Shown here piece by piece: positions 33,130 to 42,147 of a stretch of DNA of 64,000 bases. The notes beneath the pieces were generated by a model that saw nothing but the letters and a program-made list of their open reading frames with translations, ran no database searches and was not told the origin of the DNA. Position 1 is the first letter of the stretch. Every line of letters begins with the position of its first letter. Source of the stretch: an uncultured Erysipelotrichaceae bacterium. Lineage in GTDB: Bacteria; Bacillota_I; Bacilli_A; Erysipelotrichales; Erysipelotrichaceae. The stretch spans positions 16,040 through 80,039 of the forward strand of contig OMYM01000045.1 of NCBI GenBank assembly GCA_900315225.1, given 5' to 3'. Position numbers and translations under genes: made by a program.

Positions 33130-33636
33130 ATGGAATTATTGAAAAGAGGAAGCACGGTCGAATGTGGTGGCATTGATGGCATTTGGCTGGACTTCAAGGA
33201 TGATACGTGGATTTTCTATATCAAAGACGATGTGTGGACAAAGGAAGAAATCAAGTGTGTCTATCATCGCGATATCAATGTTTGGTTTGTGCAGAAGGGG
33301 GCGGTGGATTTGTTCCTGCTGAATATATACGATACCCTGGAGACGAGCGATGTTCCTTTTTGCCTGGCCGATGCGGATGACGAATTGCTTTCATCGCTAA
33401 AAAACGCCAACAAGTATTATTATGGAATTGTCTGCCTAGACAAGAATAACGTTGTTATGGCGAGTCGCAAGATTGAATTTGCTGAGGATAACAGCGTTCT
33501 CCTCAAGGAAAGGCTGCGTGCAAGGTTGGACGAAGGGATTTCATCGGCCGCGTTCGATGCTGCATATGATGATCTTTCCAATGCTTTTGAGCCATATGAA
33601 TTGGAAGAACTGGCGCTTTTTAGCCAGACGGACTAG
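33130..33636 (+). CDS. Unknown cytoplasmic protein upstream of lspA
   Basis: I do not recognise this 168-residue protein. It has no signal peptide or membrane segment, is acidic, and has an aromatic-rich N-terminal half (GIWLDFKDDTWIFYIKDDVW, about 17-36) that looks like beta strands, followed by a helical C-terminal half ending YDDLSNAFEPYELEELALF. ATG 33130 follows GAGG at seven bases. The next gene, lspA, begins nine bases after its stop, so it is the first member of an operon with lspA, rluD, a rhomboid protease and comEB. No function can be inferred. Confidence 0.75.
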   Translation: MELLKRGSTVECGGIDGIWLDFKDDTWIFYIKDDVWTKEEIKCVYHRDINVWFVQKGAVDLFLLNIYDTLETSDVPFCLADADDELLSSLKNANKYYYGIVCLDKNNVVMASRKIEFAEDNSVLLKERLRARLDEGISSAAFDAAYDDLSNAFEPYELEELALFSQTD

Positions 33637-33645
33637 GTGGCTGCG

Positions 33646-34089
33646 ATGTTGCCGTGGATAATTGCGATTGTCATCGTGATCCTTGACCTGGCGAGCAAGC
33701 ATTTGGTGCAGACGAATACATCGTTGCATGCCGTGACCGTGGTCGAAGGTTTCTTTAAGATCACATATGTCAAGAACACTGGCATGGCGTGGTCGTTGCT
33801 GGAAGGGCAGCAGGTGTTTTTATCTTTGGTTTCCTTGGCGGCTTCAGCGGGCATGATATACTATCTCGCCAAAAAGAAGCCCGACAAGCCTACGGCTATA
33901 TCGGTTGCCCTGTTATTGGGTGGCGCCCTAGGGAACCTTTTTGACCGTGTTTTCCTTGGCTATGTCAGGGATTTCCTGGACTTCTATATCTTTGGATATA
34001 ATTTTCCGGTTTTTAATGTCGCGGATTCTGCCTTGACAATTGGCGTTGTCCTATTGTTGGTGATCACGACCATGGAGGATAAGAAATGA
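33646..34089 (+). CDS. lspA: Lipoprotein signal peptidase
   Basis: LspA (signal peptidase II), 147 residues, four membrane segments. It cleaves the signal peptide from prolipoproteins after lipid attachment. The catalytic aspartates lie in GNLFDRV (about 88-94) and FNVADSALT (about 125-133); VKNTGMAWSLL is the other family block. ATG 33646 follows AGGTGG at five bases; GTG 33637 is an in-frame alternative that would overlap that site. Its stop overlaps the rluD start (ATGA). A putative lipoprotein substrate is encoded at 24124 in this window. Confidence 0.95.
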   Translation: MLPWIIAIVIVILDLASKHLVQTNTSLHAVTVVEGFFKITYVKNTGMAWSLLEGQQVFLSLVSLAASAGMIYYLAKKKPDKPTAISVALLLGGALGNLFDRVFLGYVRDFLDFYIFGYNFPVFNVADSALTIGVVLLLVITTMEDKK

Positions 34090-34997
34090 ATGAATTTGTT
34101 TGCGTGATAGAAGAGGAAAAGGCGGGAAGGCTGGACAAGTATCTTTCCGAGGCGGCGGGAATTTCGCGTACACGCTCGAAAGCGTTGATTGATGAAGGAA
34201 AAGTCAGTGTGAACGGAAAGACAGAACGCTGCGGATACCAGCTTGCCAAGGGAGATGAAATTATCGCATCCATTCCCGAAGACAAGCCGCTGGAGGTGTT
34301 GCCAGAGGACATTCCGCTGGACATCCTTTATGAGGATAATGATATTATTGTTGTTAACAAGCCAAAAGGAATGGTTGTCCATCCTGCCCCTGGGAATTAT
34401 TCGGGCACATTGGTAAATGCCTTGTTGTATCATTGCAAGGATCTTTCCGGCATCAATGGGGTGATACGCCCAGGCATCGTTCACAGGATCGACAAGGATA
34501 CGACGGGATGCCTGGTCGCATGCAAAAACGACAAGGCGCATAATGCCATAGCTCAGCAGCTGGAGACAAAGAAATGCCATCGGGAGTACAAGGCGATTGT
34601 CAATGGGGTTATTGTAAATTCCGATGGGATGATTGATGCACCGATTGGACGCGATCCCCGTGACCGCCAGCGCATGGCTATCAACGAGCATGGCAAAGAA
34701 GCAGTCACGCGTTTTCATGTGCTCGGGCGGTTTCCCAAGGCAACATATTTGGAATGCAGCCTGGAGACTGGTCGCACGCACCAGATCAGGGTTCACATGA
34801 AGTACATTGGCCACCCTGTGATGGGAGATGAAAGATATGGCTCGCGATGCCCTCTTATGGATACCCAGGGACAGGTTTTGCACGCATACCGACTGACACT
34901 TTGGCATCCAACGACTGGTGAAGAAATGTCGTTTGAAGCCCCGCTTCCCCGTTATTTTGAGGAATTGCTTGAGATGCTTGGGGGAGAGGGGCGATGA
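34086..34997 (+). CDS. rluD: RluD-family 23S rRNA pseudouridine synthase
   Basis: A 303-residue pseudouridine synthase. An N-terminal S4 RNA-binding domain (about 12-75, RLDKYLSEAAGISRTRSKAL) precedes the RluA-type catalytic domain with HRIDKDTTGCLV (catalytic Asp near residue 139) and GRTHQIRVHMKYIGHPVMGD. The closest Bacillus relative is YlyB, which also follows lspA. Targets are probably uridines in 23S rRNA helix 69, by analogy with RluD. The gene overlaps lspA and the rhomboid gene by four bases on each side. Confidence 0.93.
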   Translation: MNEFVCVIEEEKAGRLDKYLSEAAGISRTRSKALIDEGKVSVNGKTERCGYQLAKGDEIIASIPEDKPLEVLPEDIPLDILYEDNDIIVVNKPKGMVVHPAPGNYSGTLVNALLYHCKDLSGINGVIRPGIVHRIDKDTTGCLVACKNDKAHNAIAQQLETKKCHREYKAIVNGVIVNSDGMIDAPIGRDPRDRQRMAINEHGKEAVTRFHVLGRFPKATYLECSLETGRTHQIRVHMKYIGHPVMGDERYGSRCPLMDTQGQVLHAYRLTLWHPTTGEEMSFEAPLPRYFEELLEMLGGEGR

Positions 34998-35794
34998 GTG
35001 CGAGACGAAATAGGAATGTATCCACTGTCAGTGCCGTTTTCATGGGCATTTGCGTTGTAGTGACGCTGTTGATACGCTTTTGCGGGTTGAACGAGTATGA
35101 TGCGGCGATCTTGCTTGGCGCCTACTACAAGCCGTTTATCATGGCAGGCGAATGGTGGCGCTTGCTCAGCTGTGGCTTTGTCCATGTGAGTTTCCTGCAT
35201 TTGCTTGTCAATCTTTTATCCTTGATGAACCTTGGACCATACATGGAAAAAAGGCTTGGCGTGCCAGGGTATCTTGCGGTATTGCTTGGGTCTGTCATAG
35301 GGGGAAGCTTATTTACATATGTGTCTGCCGGAAATGTGCTGATGGTAGGACTTTCTGGCGGGTTGTATGGCCTCATGGCGGGATATTCCTACATCTTGTT
35401 TCAAAGCAACGCCTGGCGCAACCAAGCGGTCAGGCAAGCAATGTTGCGGGTGTATGTTGTCAACATACTGATCAGCCTTATGCCTGGCATTTCCATGACG
35501 GCGCATTTTGGCGGTTTTATCACGGGGATGGTTCTGACAGGCTTGCTTGATAATAAAGACTATCGGAAGCACTTTGCCCTTGCCGGTCTTGCGTTTTTCG
35601 TGGCGATCGGGTATTTTTGCACGCGACCGCAGATTATCAAGAAGGACGAGAGATACATTGGGACTGATATCAATGTCCTGAAAAGGGAAAGAGAGCTAGG
35701 ACTGCAATCGCATGCCTATGCCATGGCGGAGAAACTGGATCGGGTATATGGCACGGATGGCATAATCTTATCGACAATCAAGGAGGATAAGTAG
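34994..35794 (+). CDS. Rhomboid-family intramembrane serine protease
   Basis: A 266-residue rhomboid protease with six predicted membrane segments (about 13-210) and a soluble C-terminal tail of some 55 residues. The catalytic serine is in GLSGGLYG (about residue 122), and the partner histidine in TAHFGGFITGM (about 171). The WWRLLSCGFVHVSFLHLLVN loop-1 motif is also present. Rhomboids cut substrates within the membrane; the target here is unknown. The start overlaps rluD by ATGA and the next gene begins immediately after the stop, so it is an internal member of the lspA operon. Confidence 0.92.
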   Translation: MSARRNRNVSTVSAVFMGICVVVTLLIRFCGLNEYDAAILLGAYYKPFIMAGEWWRLLSCGFVHVSFLHLLVNLLSLMNLGPYMEKRLGVPGYLAVLLGSVIGGSLFTYVSAGNVLMVGLSGGLYGLMAGYSYILFQSNAWRNQAVRQAMLRVYVVNILISLMPGISMTAHFGGFITGMVLTGLLDNKDYRKHFALAGLAFFVAIGYFCTRPQIIKKDERYIGTDINVLKRERELGLQSHAYAMAEKLDRVYGTDGIILSTIKEDK

Positions 35795-36283
35795 ATGGAC
35801 AAAAGGGTCGATGTCCTGACATGGGACGAGTATTTCATGGGACTGGCGCATCTTTCAGCCTTGCGCTCCAAGGATCCCAATACCCAGGTTGGAGCGGCGA
35901 TTGTCGATGAAAACCATCGTGTTGTATCGGTTGGATACAATGGCTTGCCAAAGGGATGTTCGGACGATGATTTTCCCTGGGCGCGGGAAGGGGGCGTCTT
36001 GGACACAAAATATGCGTTTGTCGTGCATGCGGAACTAAACGCAATCTTGAACTCCAAGTGGCCGGTTTCAGGATGCACGCTGTATGTGTCTTTGTTTCCT
36101 TGCAATGAGTGTGCCAAGGCAATTATCCAGGCTGGCATCAAGCGGATTGTCTATGAATCCGATAAATACGATGGCATTGATACAAATATCGCTTCCAAGC
36201 GCATGTTGCGCGCGGCTGGCGTCATATTGGACAAGATTGATAACACGATCGCCCTGAATGTTGTCAGGACGCAAAACAAATAA
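35795..36283 (+). CDS. comEB: dCMP deaminase (ComEB-like)
   Basis: A zinc-dependent deoxycytidylate deaminase of 162 residues. It converts dCMP to dUMP for thymidylate synthesis. The zinc motifs HAELNAIL (about 77-84, His and Glu) and PCNECAKAII (about 106-115, two Cys) are complete, and SKDPNTQVGA is the family N-terminal block. GGAGG lies upstream of the ATG, which abuts the rhomboid stop. The name comEB reflects Bacillus usage; nothing here implies competence. It is the last gene of the lspA operon and ends at a strong terminator. Confidence 0.93.
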   Translation: MDKRVDVLTWDEYFMGLAHLSALRSKDPNTQVGAAIVDENHRVVSVGYNGLPKGCSDDDFPWAREGGVLDTKYAFVVHAELNAILNSKWPVSGCTLYVSLFPCNECAKAIIQAGIKRIVYESDKYDGIDTNIASKRMLRAAGVILDKIDNTIALNVVRTQNK

Positions 36284-36311
36284 GCCGCCTTTGCAAGGCG
36301 GCTTGTTTTTG
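36282..36311 (+). terminator. Terminator of the lspA-comEB operon
   Basis: A 10-bp perfect stem AAGCCGCCTT/AAGGCGGCTT with a 3-nt loop, followed by GTTTTTG; the stem begins at the comEB stop codon. Confidence 0.9.
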
Positions 36312-36319
36312 CGAGAAAA

Positions 36320-37222
36320 TCATCGGCGCAATTTTTCTGTGTTCTTGAAATTCAGCTTGGCCACTTCGCCAAGACGATCAAAGCCATACTTGGAAACAAA
36401 CTTTCTGGCACAGGTATCCGCAGGCTTTCCAGCGCCTTTCGCGAATTTCATTCCATAGAGTTCTTCCATCTGCAGCATCGTTTTCAGAAAAGCATAGCGC
36501 GAAATGATGGATGCGGCAGCGACAGCAGGGTATTTGTTTTCCGCCTTTGTCTCGAAGTGGATGCCTTTGACAACATCGGGAACATTTTTGAGATAGCCAT
36601 AGTAAGTGGATTCCTTGGCGAATTGGTCGACAACGACCAACTTTGGCAAAGGAGCTTTATTGCGCAGGTGGACATATGCCTGATTGTGCATTTTTGCCTT
36701 TATCGCATTGAGGTTGTTTTCTTGATGAACTTGGTTGTATCTGGCGTTTGGCAGGACCAAAAGGGAATGGGGCAACATCTCCATCAGTTGTGGTCCGATT
36801 GTGAGCATATGCTCGTCGGTCAACTCTTTTGAATCACCGATGCCCAGCGATTTGATTGCATCACTGGTTTTTTCGTCCACAATACAGGCACATACGCATA
36901 CAGGGCCAAAAAAATCACCTGTGCCCACTTCATCGCTTCCTGCCTGTGGAAGGATATCGTTTATTTGCGAAGTGGCTTTGGCGGTGGTTTTTGTTGCGCC
37001 GCCTCGCTTGATGTTTTCCTTGTCCTTGAAAGCCGAGGCATAGACATGGGCGTCTTTTCCTTGGAAAAGAACCTTGCCCGATTGATAGCATGTGATAACG
37101 GCGTTTTCTGGCCGTAGTTGCCAGACGGCGTGATCTGGCGCTGGGTGCTGGAATTCCTTCCAGGCATTGAAAAGCTTTTCCTGGTCTTCCTTGTCCAGGC
37201 GCAATGTCATTGAATTGTTCAT
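36320..37222 (-). CDS. rnhC: Ribonuclease HIII
   Basis: RNase HIII, 300 residues, which cuts the RNA strand of RNA-DNA hybrids. It has the N-terminal TBP-like substrate-binding domain (about 1-85, AVWQLRPENAVITCYQSGKV) and the RNase H fold with GSDEVGTGDFFGP (about 94-106), where DE is the HIII hallmark. GDSKELTDE and VVDQFAKE follow with the further acidic residues. There is no Shine-Dalgarno before ATG 37222, and an extended -10 lies just six bases away, so the message is probably leaderless. It is divergent from cvpA, as in many Bacillota. Confidence 0.95.
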   Translation of the reverse strand: MNNSMTLRLDKEDQEKLFNAWKEFQHPAPDHAVWQLRPENAVITCYQSGKVLFQGKDAHVYASAFKDKENIKRGGATKTTAKATSQINDILPQAGSDEVGTGDFFGPVCVCACIVDEKTSDAIKSLGIGDSKELTDEHMLTIGPQLMEMLPHSLLVLPNARYNQVHQENNLNAIKAKMHNQAYVHLRNKAPLPKLVVVDQFAKESTYYGYLKNVPDVVKGIHFETKAENKYPAVAAASIISRYAFLKTMLQMEELYGMKFAKGAGKPADTCARKFVSKYGFDRLGEVAKLNFKNTEKLRR

Positions 37223-37228
37223 GAAGAT

Positions 37229-37256
37229 ATTCTAGCATGGGCGTTGAATCGATCAA
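37229..37256 (-). promoter_or_regulatory. rnhC promoter, leaderless
   Basis: On the minus strand TTGATC (37256-37251), 16-bp spacer, TGC-preceded TAGAAT (37234-37229), then six bases to the ATG. Confidence 0.65.
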
Positions 37257-37336
37257 CCGATTTTACTATGATATTATAGATAATAGTCTGGCACGCATAG
37301 GGGGTAGGTCGTGTTGGAACAAGGGGAGGTAGAATT

Positions 37337-37990
37337 ATGTTTAACGTAACCGAAAGCTGGATCATGCCTGTAAACCTGGTCTTTTTCTTGTTTTTGGCGA
37401 TGAATATGTATCTGGGGTACAGGACAGGCGTGTTGCGGCGTGTCATTGCATTGGTTGGCACTGTCGTGTCATTCTATGGCTCATGGCTGGTTGCCGGGAT
37501 TGTCAGCGAATATGTCAGGATTGTACCGCGAAGCTGGATTCCGTTCGACAATTTCAAATACTCGCAATTGATTTCCCGTTTTGTTAATGAAGTCGCATGG
37601 TATGTCATCCTGTTTGTGGCGGTGAGGTTTATTTTCTTCTTGATTGACATTGCGGCCAGGGGACTTCAAAAGATCGGTCCGGTTCATATAGCCAGTTCGA
37701 TCCTTGGAATGGTATTTAGCGTTGTCGAGACATGCATGCTTGTGCTTGCGGTCTGCGTTGTCCTCAATTCACCTTTTTTTACGAATGGAAATGAATTGAT
37801 TGAAAAATCAGTTCTAGGGACAGTGAAGGGAATTGGCGAGTCGGTGCTGCAAGAAGTCGTGTCGCCTGTCATTGAATCTGATGCATTTGCGCAATTGTAC
37901 AACGATGCTTCAAACCTGACGCAGGAACAGCTTGACAACTTGCGCGCATGGATGGAAGAACGCGGTTATGAAGATATTGAATTCCAATAA
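37337..37990 (+). CDS. CvpA-family membrane protein
   Basis: A 217-residue membrane protein with four hydrophobic segments (about 8-25, 35-55, 80-105, 120-145) and a soluble C-terminal region. The pattern YLGYRTGVLRRVIALVGTVVSFYGSWLVA fits the CvpA/YshB family, which is linked in name to colicin V production but has no settled biochemical role. GGGGAGGT sits before the ATG. Its position, between rnhC and mutS2, matches the Bacillus order rnhC-yshB-mutS2. It likely shares a transcript with mutS2 and uvrC. Confidence 0.85.
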   Translation: MFNVTESWIMPVNLVFFLFLAMNMYLGYRTGVLRRVIALVGTVVSFYGSWLVAGIVSEYVRIVPRSWIPFDNFKYSQLISRFVNEVAWYVILFVAVRFIFFLIDIAARGLQKIGPVHIASSILGMVFSVVETCMLVLAVCVVLNSPFFTNGNELIEKSVLGTVKGIGESVLQEVVSPVIESDAFAQLYNDASNLTQEQLDNLRAWMEERGYEDIEFQ

Positions 37991-38007
37991 TCTTGGCGAG
38001 GTGGCAA

Positions 38008-40320
38008 ATGAGCATTGAAAAGAGTCTTGAATTAGATGTAATTCTTGAGCAAATAAAGCGCTATTGCGCTTTTTCGCTAGGCATTAAGCGTATTGAAGAA
38101 TGCAAGCCTTCGTTTGACAAGCTTGTCATACAACGAGACAATGCATATTTGAGGGAAGCGCTGGCTTCCATCGTACATGTCGGCACAATGCCGTTTTCCG
38201 GCATTACCGACATTGGCTCCATCTTGGAAAGGGCACGGCGCCAAGGTGTGCTGAACGGACAAATGCTTGTGGATGAAATGCGATTTATCCGAGGTGTGAA
38301 GGGAATCGTTGCGTATGGAAAAGAAATCAGTGAAGTGGAGCATCCGAACCTGGAGGATTTGATTGGCTCGTTGGCAGTGCATGAGCGATGCGAGCGTTTT
38401 ATCGCCGCTCGTATCAATGACTATGGCGAGGTCATGGATCAGGCAAGTCCCGCCTTGGCAAAAGTCCGCGCGCAACTTAGGCGAGTGGATGCGGAAATAA
38501 ACGAAGCTGCCATGCGGTTTGTCAATAGCCACAAGGACTCCGTGGTGGACTCCATTGTTACCTATCGCGCTGGGCGAGCGGTGATCTTGGTGAAAGCTTC
38601 GGAAAAGAATAGTTTTGGTGGACTGGTGTATGGCGATAGCGGCTCTGGCGCCGCTAGCTATGTGGAACCCGCTTCCTTGATCAACGTCAACAATAAAAAG
38701 CAACAGCTCATCAACCAAGAGCATGGAGAGATACAAAAGGTTTTGGAGGAATGCAGCGAAGAAGTCTCGAAAGTGGCGAAGGAAGAACTTGCTAATTTAC
38801 AGACATGCGCGATTCTCGATGAGATTTTCGCCAAGGCGCAATGGGGTTGGGCGCACGAAGCTTATGCGGCAGAGCTTTCCGAGGAAAAGCAGTTGCACAT
38901 TGAATACGGACGCCATCCTTTGATCGATGAGAAAAAGGTAGTCTCAAACAGCTATCACATTGTTCCACCCGTCTCTACGCTGTTGATCACGGGTCCAAAC
39001 ACGGGCGGAAAAACAGTGTCCATGAAAATTATCGGGCTATTTGTACTGATGACATATGCGGGCATGCCAGTGACCGCAGAGCGCGCGGTAATCCCGTATT
39101 TCGACAAGGTATTCGCGGATATTGGCGATGACCAAAGCGTGGTCGAGTCACTCTCGTCATTCTCGGCGCATATCAAGAAACAGGCTGAGATATGCAATTG
39201 CGCAACGGGCAACAGCCTTGTGCTGTTGGATGAAGTCGGCTCAGGAACCGATCCAAGGGAGGGCGAAAGCCTGGCGATCGCAATCCTGAATGAATTGCGC
39301 CAGCGCGGTACAATGACGGTTGCAACGACGCATTATGGGCGCTTGAAGTCGTATGGAAAGCGGCACGAAGACATTTTGATTGCGAGCGTGCAGTTCGACA
39401 TGGAGAAACTAGAGCCAACCTATCGTTTCGTGGAAGGGTTGAGCGGGCAGTCGAATGCCTTTGCGGTGGCAGAGAGGTACGGCTTGCCTAAGCGAATTGT
39501 CAAGTATGCTGGCTTTCTAAAGGAACAGGCCAAGACGCAAGAGGATGAGCTGATTGAAAAGCTTGATCGGCAGCTGAACGAAGCTGCAAAGGAGCGCGAG
39601 GCGCTGCAAGCGGAACTTAAGGCAAACAGGGAGTTAAATCAGCAACTTCAAAAAGAAAAGAACGCCTTTGAAAGAGAACGTGACGAATGGCGGGCAAAGG
39701 CGGAAAAAGAGGCAGAGGCATATGTGGAGAAGGCACGGCGCGAGGCAGATGAGATACTTGCTGAGATGCGGGAAAGCTCCATGCAGTCGAAATACCACGA
39801 AGTACTGAATATCCGCAATAAATTGAAAGAGAGCGAAAAGGAAGCTGAACAGCCAGAACGCGTTGAGGGAGAATTTCGGGTTGGCGATGCTGTTGAATTG
39901 CGTTCATCCAATCAAGTCTGCGAAGTTGTTGAGGTTGGCAAGCGTGAGATTACGGTTGAATTCAATGGCCGAAAGATACGTGTCAAGAAGAACCAGATTC
40001 GCCACAGCAACCATGTAATTGTGCGCCAGAAGCCGCAGGCGACTGTGTCTATCGGCTCGGGCAGCATTTTTTCGAGCATGCCAATTGAGTGCAATCTGAT
40101 CGGTATGCGCGTGGACGAGGCAATGGGGAAGATGACATCCTATGTCGACCAGGCAAAGGTACGTGGCTTGAAGACATTTCGCATTATACATGGGGATGGC
40201 TCTGGCGCATTGCGCAGCGCTGTGCATCAGGCATTGAAAAAAGACAAGGCCGTCAAGGAATTCCGGCTTGGCCTTGCCAATGAGGGAGGCAGTGGCGCCA
40301 CGGTCGTGACGCTGAATTGA
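38008..40320 (+). CDS. mutS2: Endonuclease MutS2
   Basis: MutS2, 770 residues, a MutS homologue without the mismatch-recognition domain. It contains the core and clamp helices (about 1-310), the ATPase domain with Walker A GPNTGGKTVS (about 330) and LLDEVGSGTDPREGE, a long coiled coil (about 505-610) and a C-terminal Smr nuclease domain (about 700-770). In the Smr domain HGDGSG is kept, but the usual LDLRG motif reads CNLIGMR. Roles reported for the family include suppression of recombination and rescue of collided ribosomes. ATG 38008 follows GCGAGGTGG; TTG 37993 is less likely. Confidence 0.95.
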   Translation: MSIEKSLELDVILEQIKRYCAFSLGIKRIEECKPSFDKLVIQRDNAYLREALASIVHVGTMPFSGITDIGSILERARRQGVLNGQMLVDEMRFIRGVKGIVAYGKEISEVEHPNLEDLIGSLAVHERCERFIAARINDYGEVMDQASPALAKVRAQLRRVDAEINEAAMRFVNSHKDSVVDSIVTYRAGRAVILVKASEKNSFGGLVYGDSGSGAASYVEPASLINVNNKKQQLINQEHGEIQKVLEECSEEVSKVAKEELANLQTCAILDEIFAKAQWGWAHEAYAAELSEEKQLHIEYGRHPLIDEKKVVSNSYHIVPPVSTLLITGPNTGGKTVSMKIIGLFVLMTYAGMPVTAERAVIPYFDKVFADIGDDQSVVESLSSFSAHIKKQAEICNCATGNSLVLLDEVGSGTDPREGESLAIAILNELRQRGTMTVATTHYGRLKSYGKRHEDILIASVQFDMEKLEPTYRFVEGLSGQSNAFAVAERYGLPKRIVKYAGFLKEQAKTQEDELIEKLDRQLNEAAKEREALQAELKANRELNQQLQKEKNAFERERDEWRAKAEKEAEAYVEKARREADEILAEMRESSMQSKYHEVLNIRNKLKESEKEAEQPERVEGEFRVGDAVELRSSNQVCEVVEVGKREITVEFNGRKIRVKKNQIRHSNHVIVRQKPQATVSIGSGSIFSSMPIECNLIGMRVDEAMGKMTSYVDQAKVRGLKTFRIIHGDGSGALRSAVHQALKKDKAVKEFRLGLANEGGSGATVVTLN

Positions 40321-40331
40321 CAGGTAGCAAG

Positions 40332-42110
40332 ATGGACAAGGAATATATTAAGGCAAAGCTGCAGAATCTCCCTGATTCCCCTGGCAGCTACCAGATGAAA
40401 GACAAGGATGGGGAAATCATCTACGTGGGTAAGGCCAAGAATCTGCATAACCGCGTCAATCAGTATTTTGTCGGGGCACATGACTTCAAGACGACTAAGA
40501 TGGTATCAAATATCGAGGACTTTGACTTCATCGTCACGTCTACGGAAAAAGAAGCCCTTGTACTGGAGATCAACCTGATCAAGAAATACCGCCCGAAGTA
40601 CAACATCCAGTTTATCGATGATTCCAGCTATCCATATATCAAGCTGACCCGTGAGACATATCCAAGGCTGATGGTGGCGCGCGACTCGAAGAAGGATAAA
40701 AAGGCAAGGTATTTTGGACCGTTTCCCGATGCGTCTGCCGCGCGCGACACGCAAAAGCTCTTGCAGACGCTGTATCCTTTCCGCCGTTGCGATAGAATGC
40801 CGCACAAGGTGTGCCTCTATTACCATATGGGACAGTGTCTAGGACCTTGTGAATTCGAAATACAGCCAGAAAAGTACGGGGAAATGGCAGACCAGGTGAC
40901 AAAGTTCATGAATGGCGACATCAAGGACGTGGAGGAAGGGCTCAAACGGAAAATGTATGAAGCCAGCGAAGCACTTGAGTTTGAAAGAGCCCAAGAATAC
41001 AAGCTGTTGCTTGATAGTATCCATGAGATTACAAAGACCAAGCAGAACATTGAGAAAGATAATAGGGGAAGCCGTGATGTGTTTGCCTGGCACGCGGACA
41101 GGGGTTATCTTGCGATTACAGGATTCCTTGTGCGGGATGGCGTCATTATGAACAAGGAGTTTCGCTTGCGCCCGTTGTATGGCGATGCCGAGGATGAATT
41201 TGCTAGTTTCTTAATTCAGTACTACCAGGATCATCCTGCGGCAAAGGAACTCGTTATCCCCATGGAAATAGATGCAACGGCGCTAAAGGAAGTATTGGAA
41301 TTTACAGTCTTCCAGCCCCAGCGCGGATATAAGAAACAACTGATCGATATGTGCCTTGAAAACGCTAAAAAGCAGCTGGATCTGAAATTCAGCACGGTGG
41401 AGCGGCAGCAGACAATGACCGACCAGGCGGTTGAACAGTTGTCGAAACTGGCGGATAGACCGATGAATCGCGTCGAGTTGTTTGACAATTCCCATACTTC
41501 AGGCACATTTACCGTTGCAAGCTGCGTTGTCTATGAAGATGGCGTGCCAGACAAGAAAAGCTATCGTCTTTATAAGCTTCATACCGCAAATAGCGATGTT
41601 GATTCAATGAAAGAAGTGGTGTATCGGCGCTATTTCCGTTTGTTGAATGACGATGGACGTTTGCCGGATGGCATTCTGGTAGATGGCGGCTGGACACAGA
41701 TCGAGGCCGCCAAGGAAATCCTTGATTCCCTTGGCTTGGCTGAAACAATCAAGGTCATGGGGCTTGTCAAAGACAGCCATCACAATACCAACGCATTAAT
41801 GGATACCAATGGCAAGGTCTTCGACATTGACAAGAACTCGGGTTTGTTCTTTCTATTGACAAGGATGCAGGATGAAGTCCACAGAGTTGCTATCAGTTAT
41901 CATCGCAAGCTGCGCGCCAAGGCGCAGACGAAATCGGTTTTGGATGAAGTGGAGGGCGTTGGTCCCAAGCGAAAGAAGCAGCTGTTAAAGGCGTTTGGCA
42001 ATTTCAGCTCATTGAAAGAAGCGAGCATCGACGACATTGCCAAGATTGTGCCTAGGCAAGTTGCGCAAAATGTATATGACGCATTGCATGTGGAAAATGA
42101 AAACGGCTGA
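40332..42110 (+). CDS. uvrC: Excinuclease ABC subunit C
   Basis: UvrC, 592 residues, makes both incisions in nucleotide excision repair. The N-terminal GIY-YIG domain shows SPGSYQMKDKDGEIIYVGKA (about 14-33). A UVR motif for UvrB contact (about 200-235), the RNase H-like endonuclease domain with VELFDNSHTSG and ILVDGG, and a C-terminal helix-hairpin-helix (VEGVGPKRKKQLLKAFG) follow. ATG 40332 is chosen; an in-frame TTG sits at the mutS2 stop. The Shine-Dalgarno (AGG) is weak. It follows mutS2 after 11 bases and is the last gene of that operon. Confidence 0.96.
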   Translation: MDKEYIKAKLQNLPDSPGSYQMKDKDGEIIYVGKAKNLHNRVNQYFVGAHDFKTTKMVSNIEDFDFIVTSTEKEALVLEINLIKKYRPKYNIQFIDDSSYPYIKLTRETYPRLMVARDSKKDKKARYFGPFPDASAARDTQKLLQTLYPFRRCDRMPHKVCLYYHMGQCLGPCEFEIQPEKYGEMADQVTKFMNGDIKDVEEGLKRKMYEASEALEFERAQEYKLLLDSIHEITKTKQNIEKDNRGSRDVFAWHADRGYLAITGFLVRDGVIMNKEFRLRPLYGDAEDEFASFLIQYYQDHPAAKELVIPMEIDATALKEVLEFTVFQPQRGYKKQLIDMCLENAKKQLDLKFSTVERQQTMTDQAVEQLSKLADRPMNRVELFDNSHTSGTFTVASCVVYEDGVPDKKSYRLYKLHTANSDVDSMKEVVYRRYFRLLNDDGRLPDGILVDGGWTQIEAAKEILDSLGLAETIKVMGLVKDSHHNTNALMDTNGKVFDIDKNSGLFFLLTRMQDEVHRVAISYHRKLRAKAQTKSVLDEVEGVGPKRKKQLLKAFGNFSSLKEASIDDIAKIVPRQVAQNVYDALHVENENG

Positions 42111-42130
42111 TTGGCAGCCGTTTTCATTTT
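42094..42130. terminator. Bidirectional terminator after uvrC
   Basis: A 16-bp perfect stem, AAAATGAAAACGGCTG with CAGCCGTTTTCATTTT, loop ATTGG. It can also serve the convergent gene at 42148. Confidence 0.9.
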
Positions 42131-42147
42131 CCATGGCAAGATGGCGG

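Noticed and set aside
33984..34907. A 307-codon open frame on the minus strand
   Set aside because: Antisense to lspA and rluD; the sense genes are certain.
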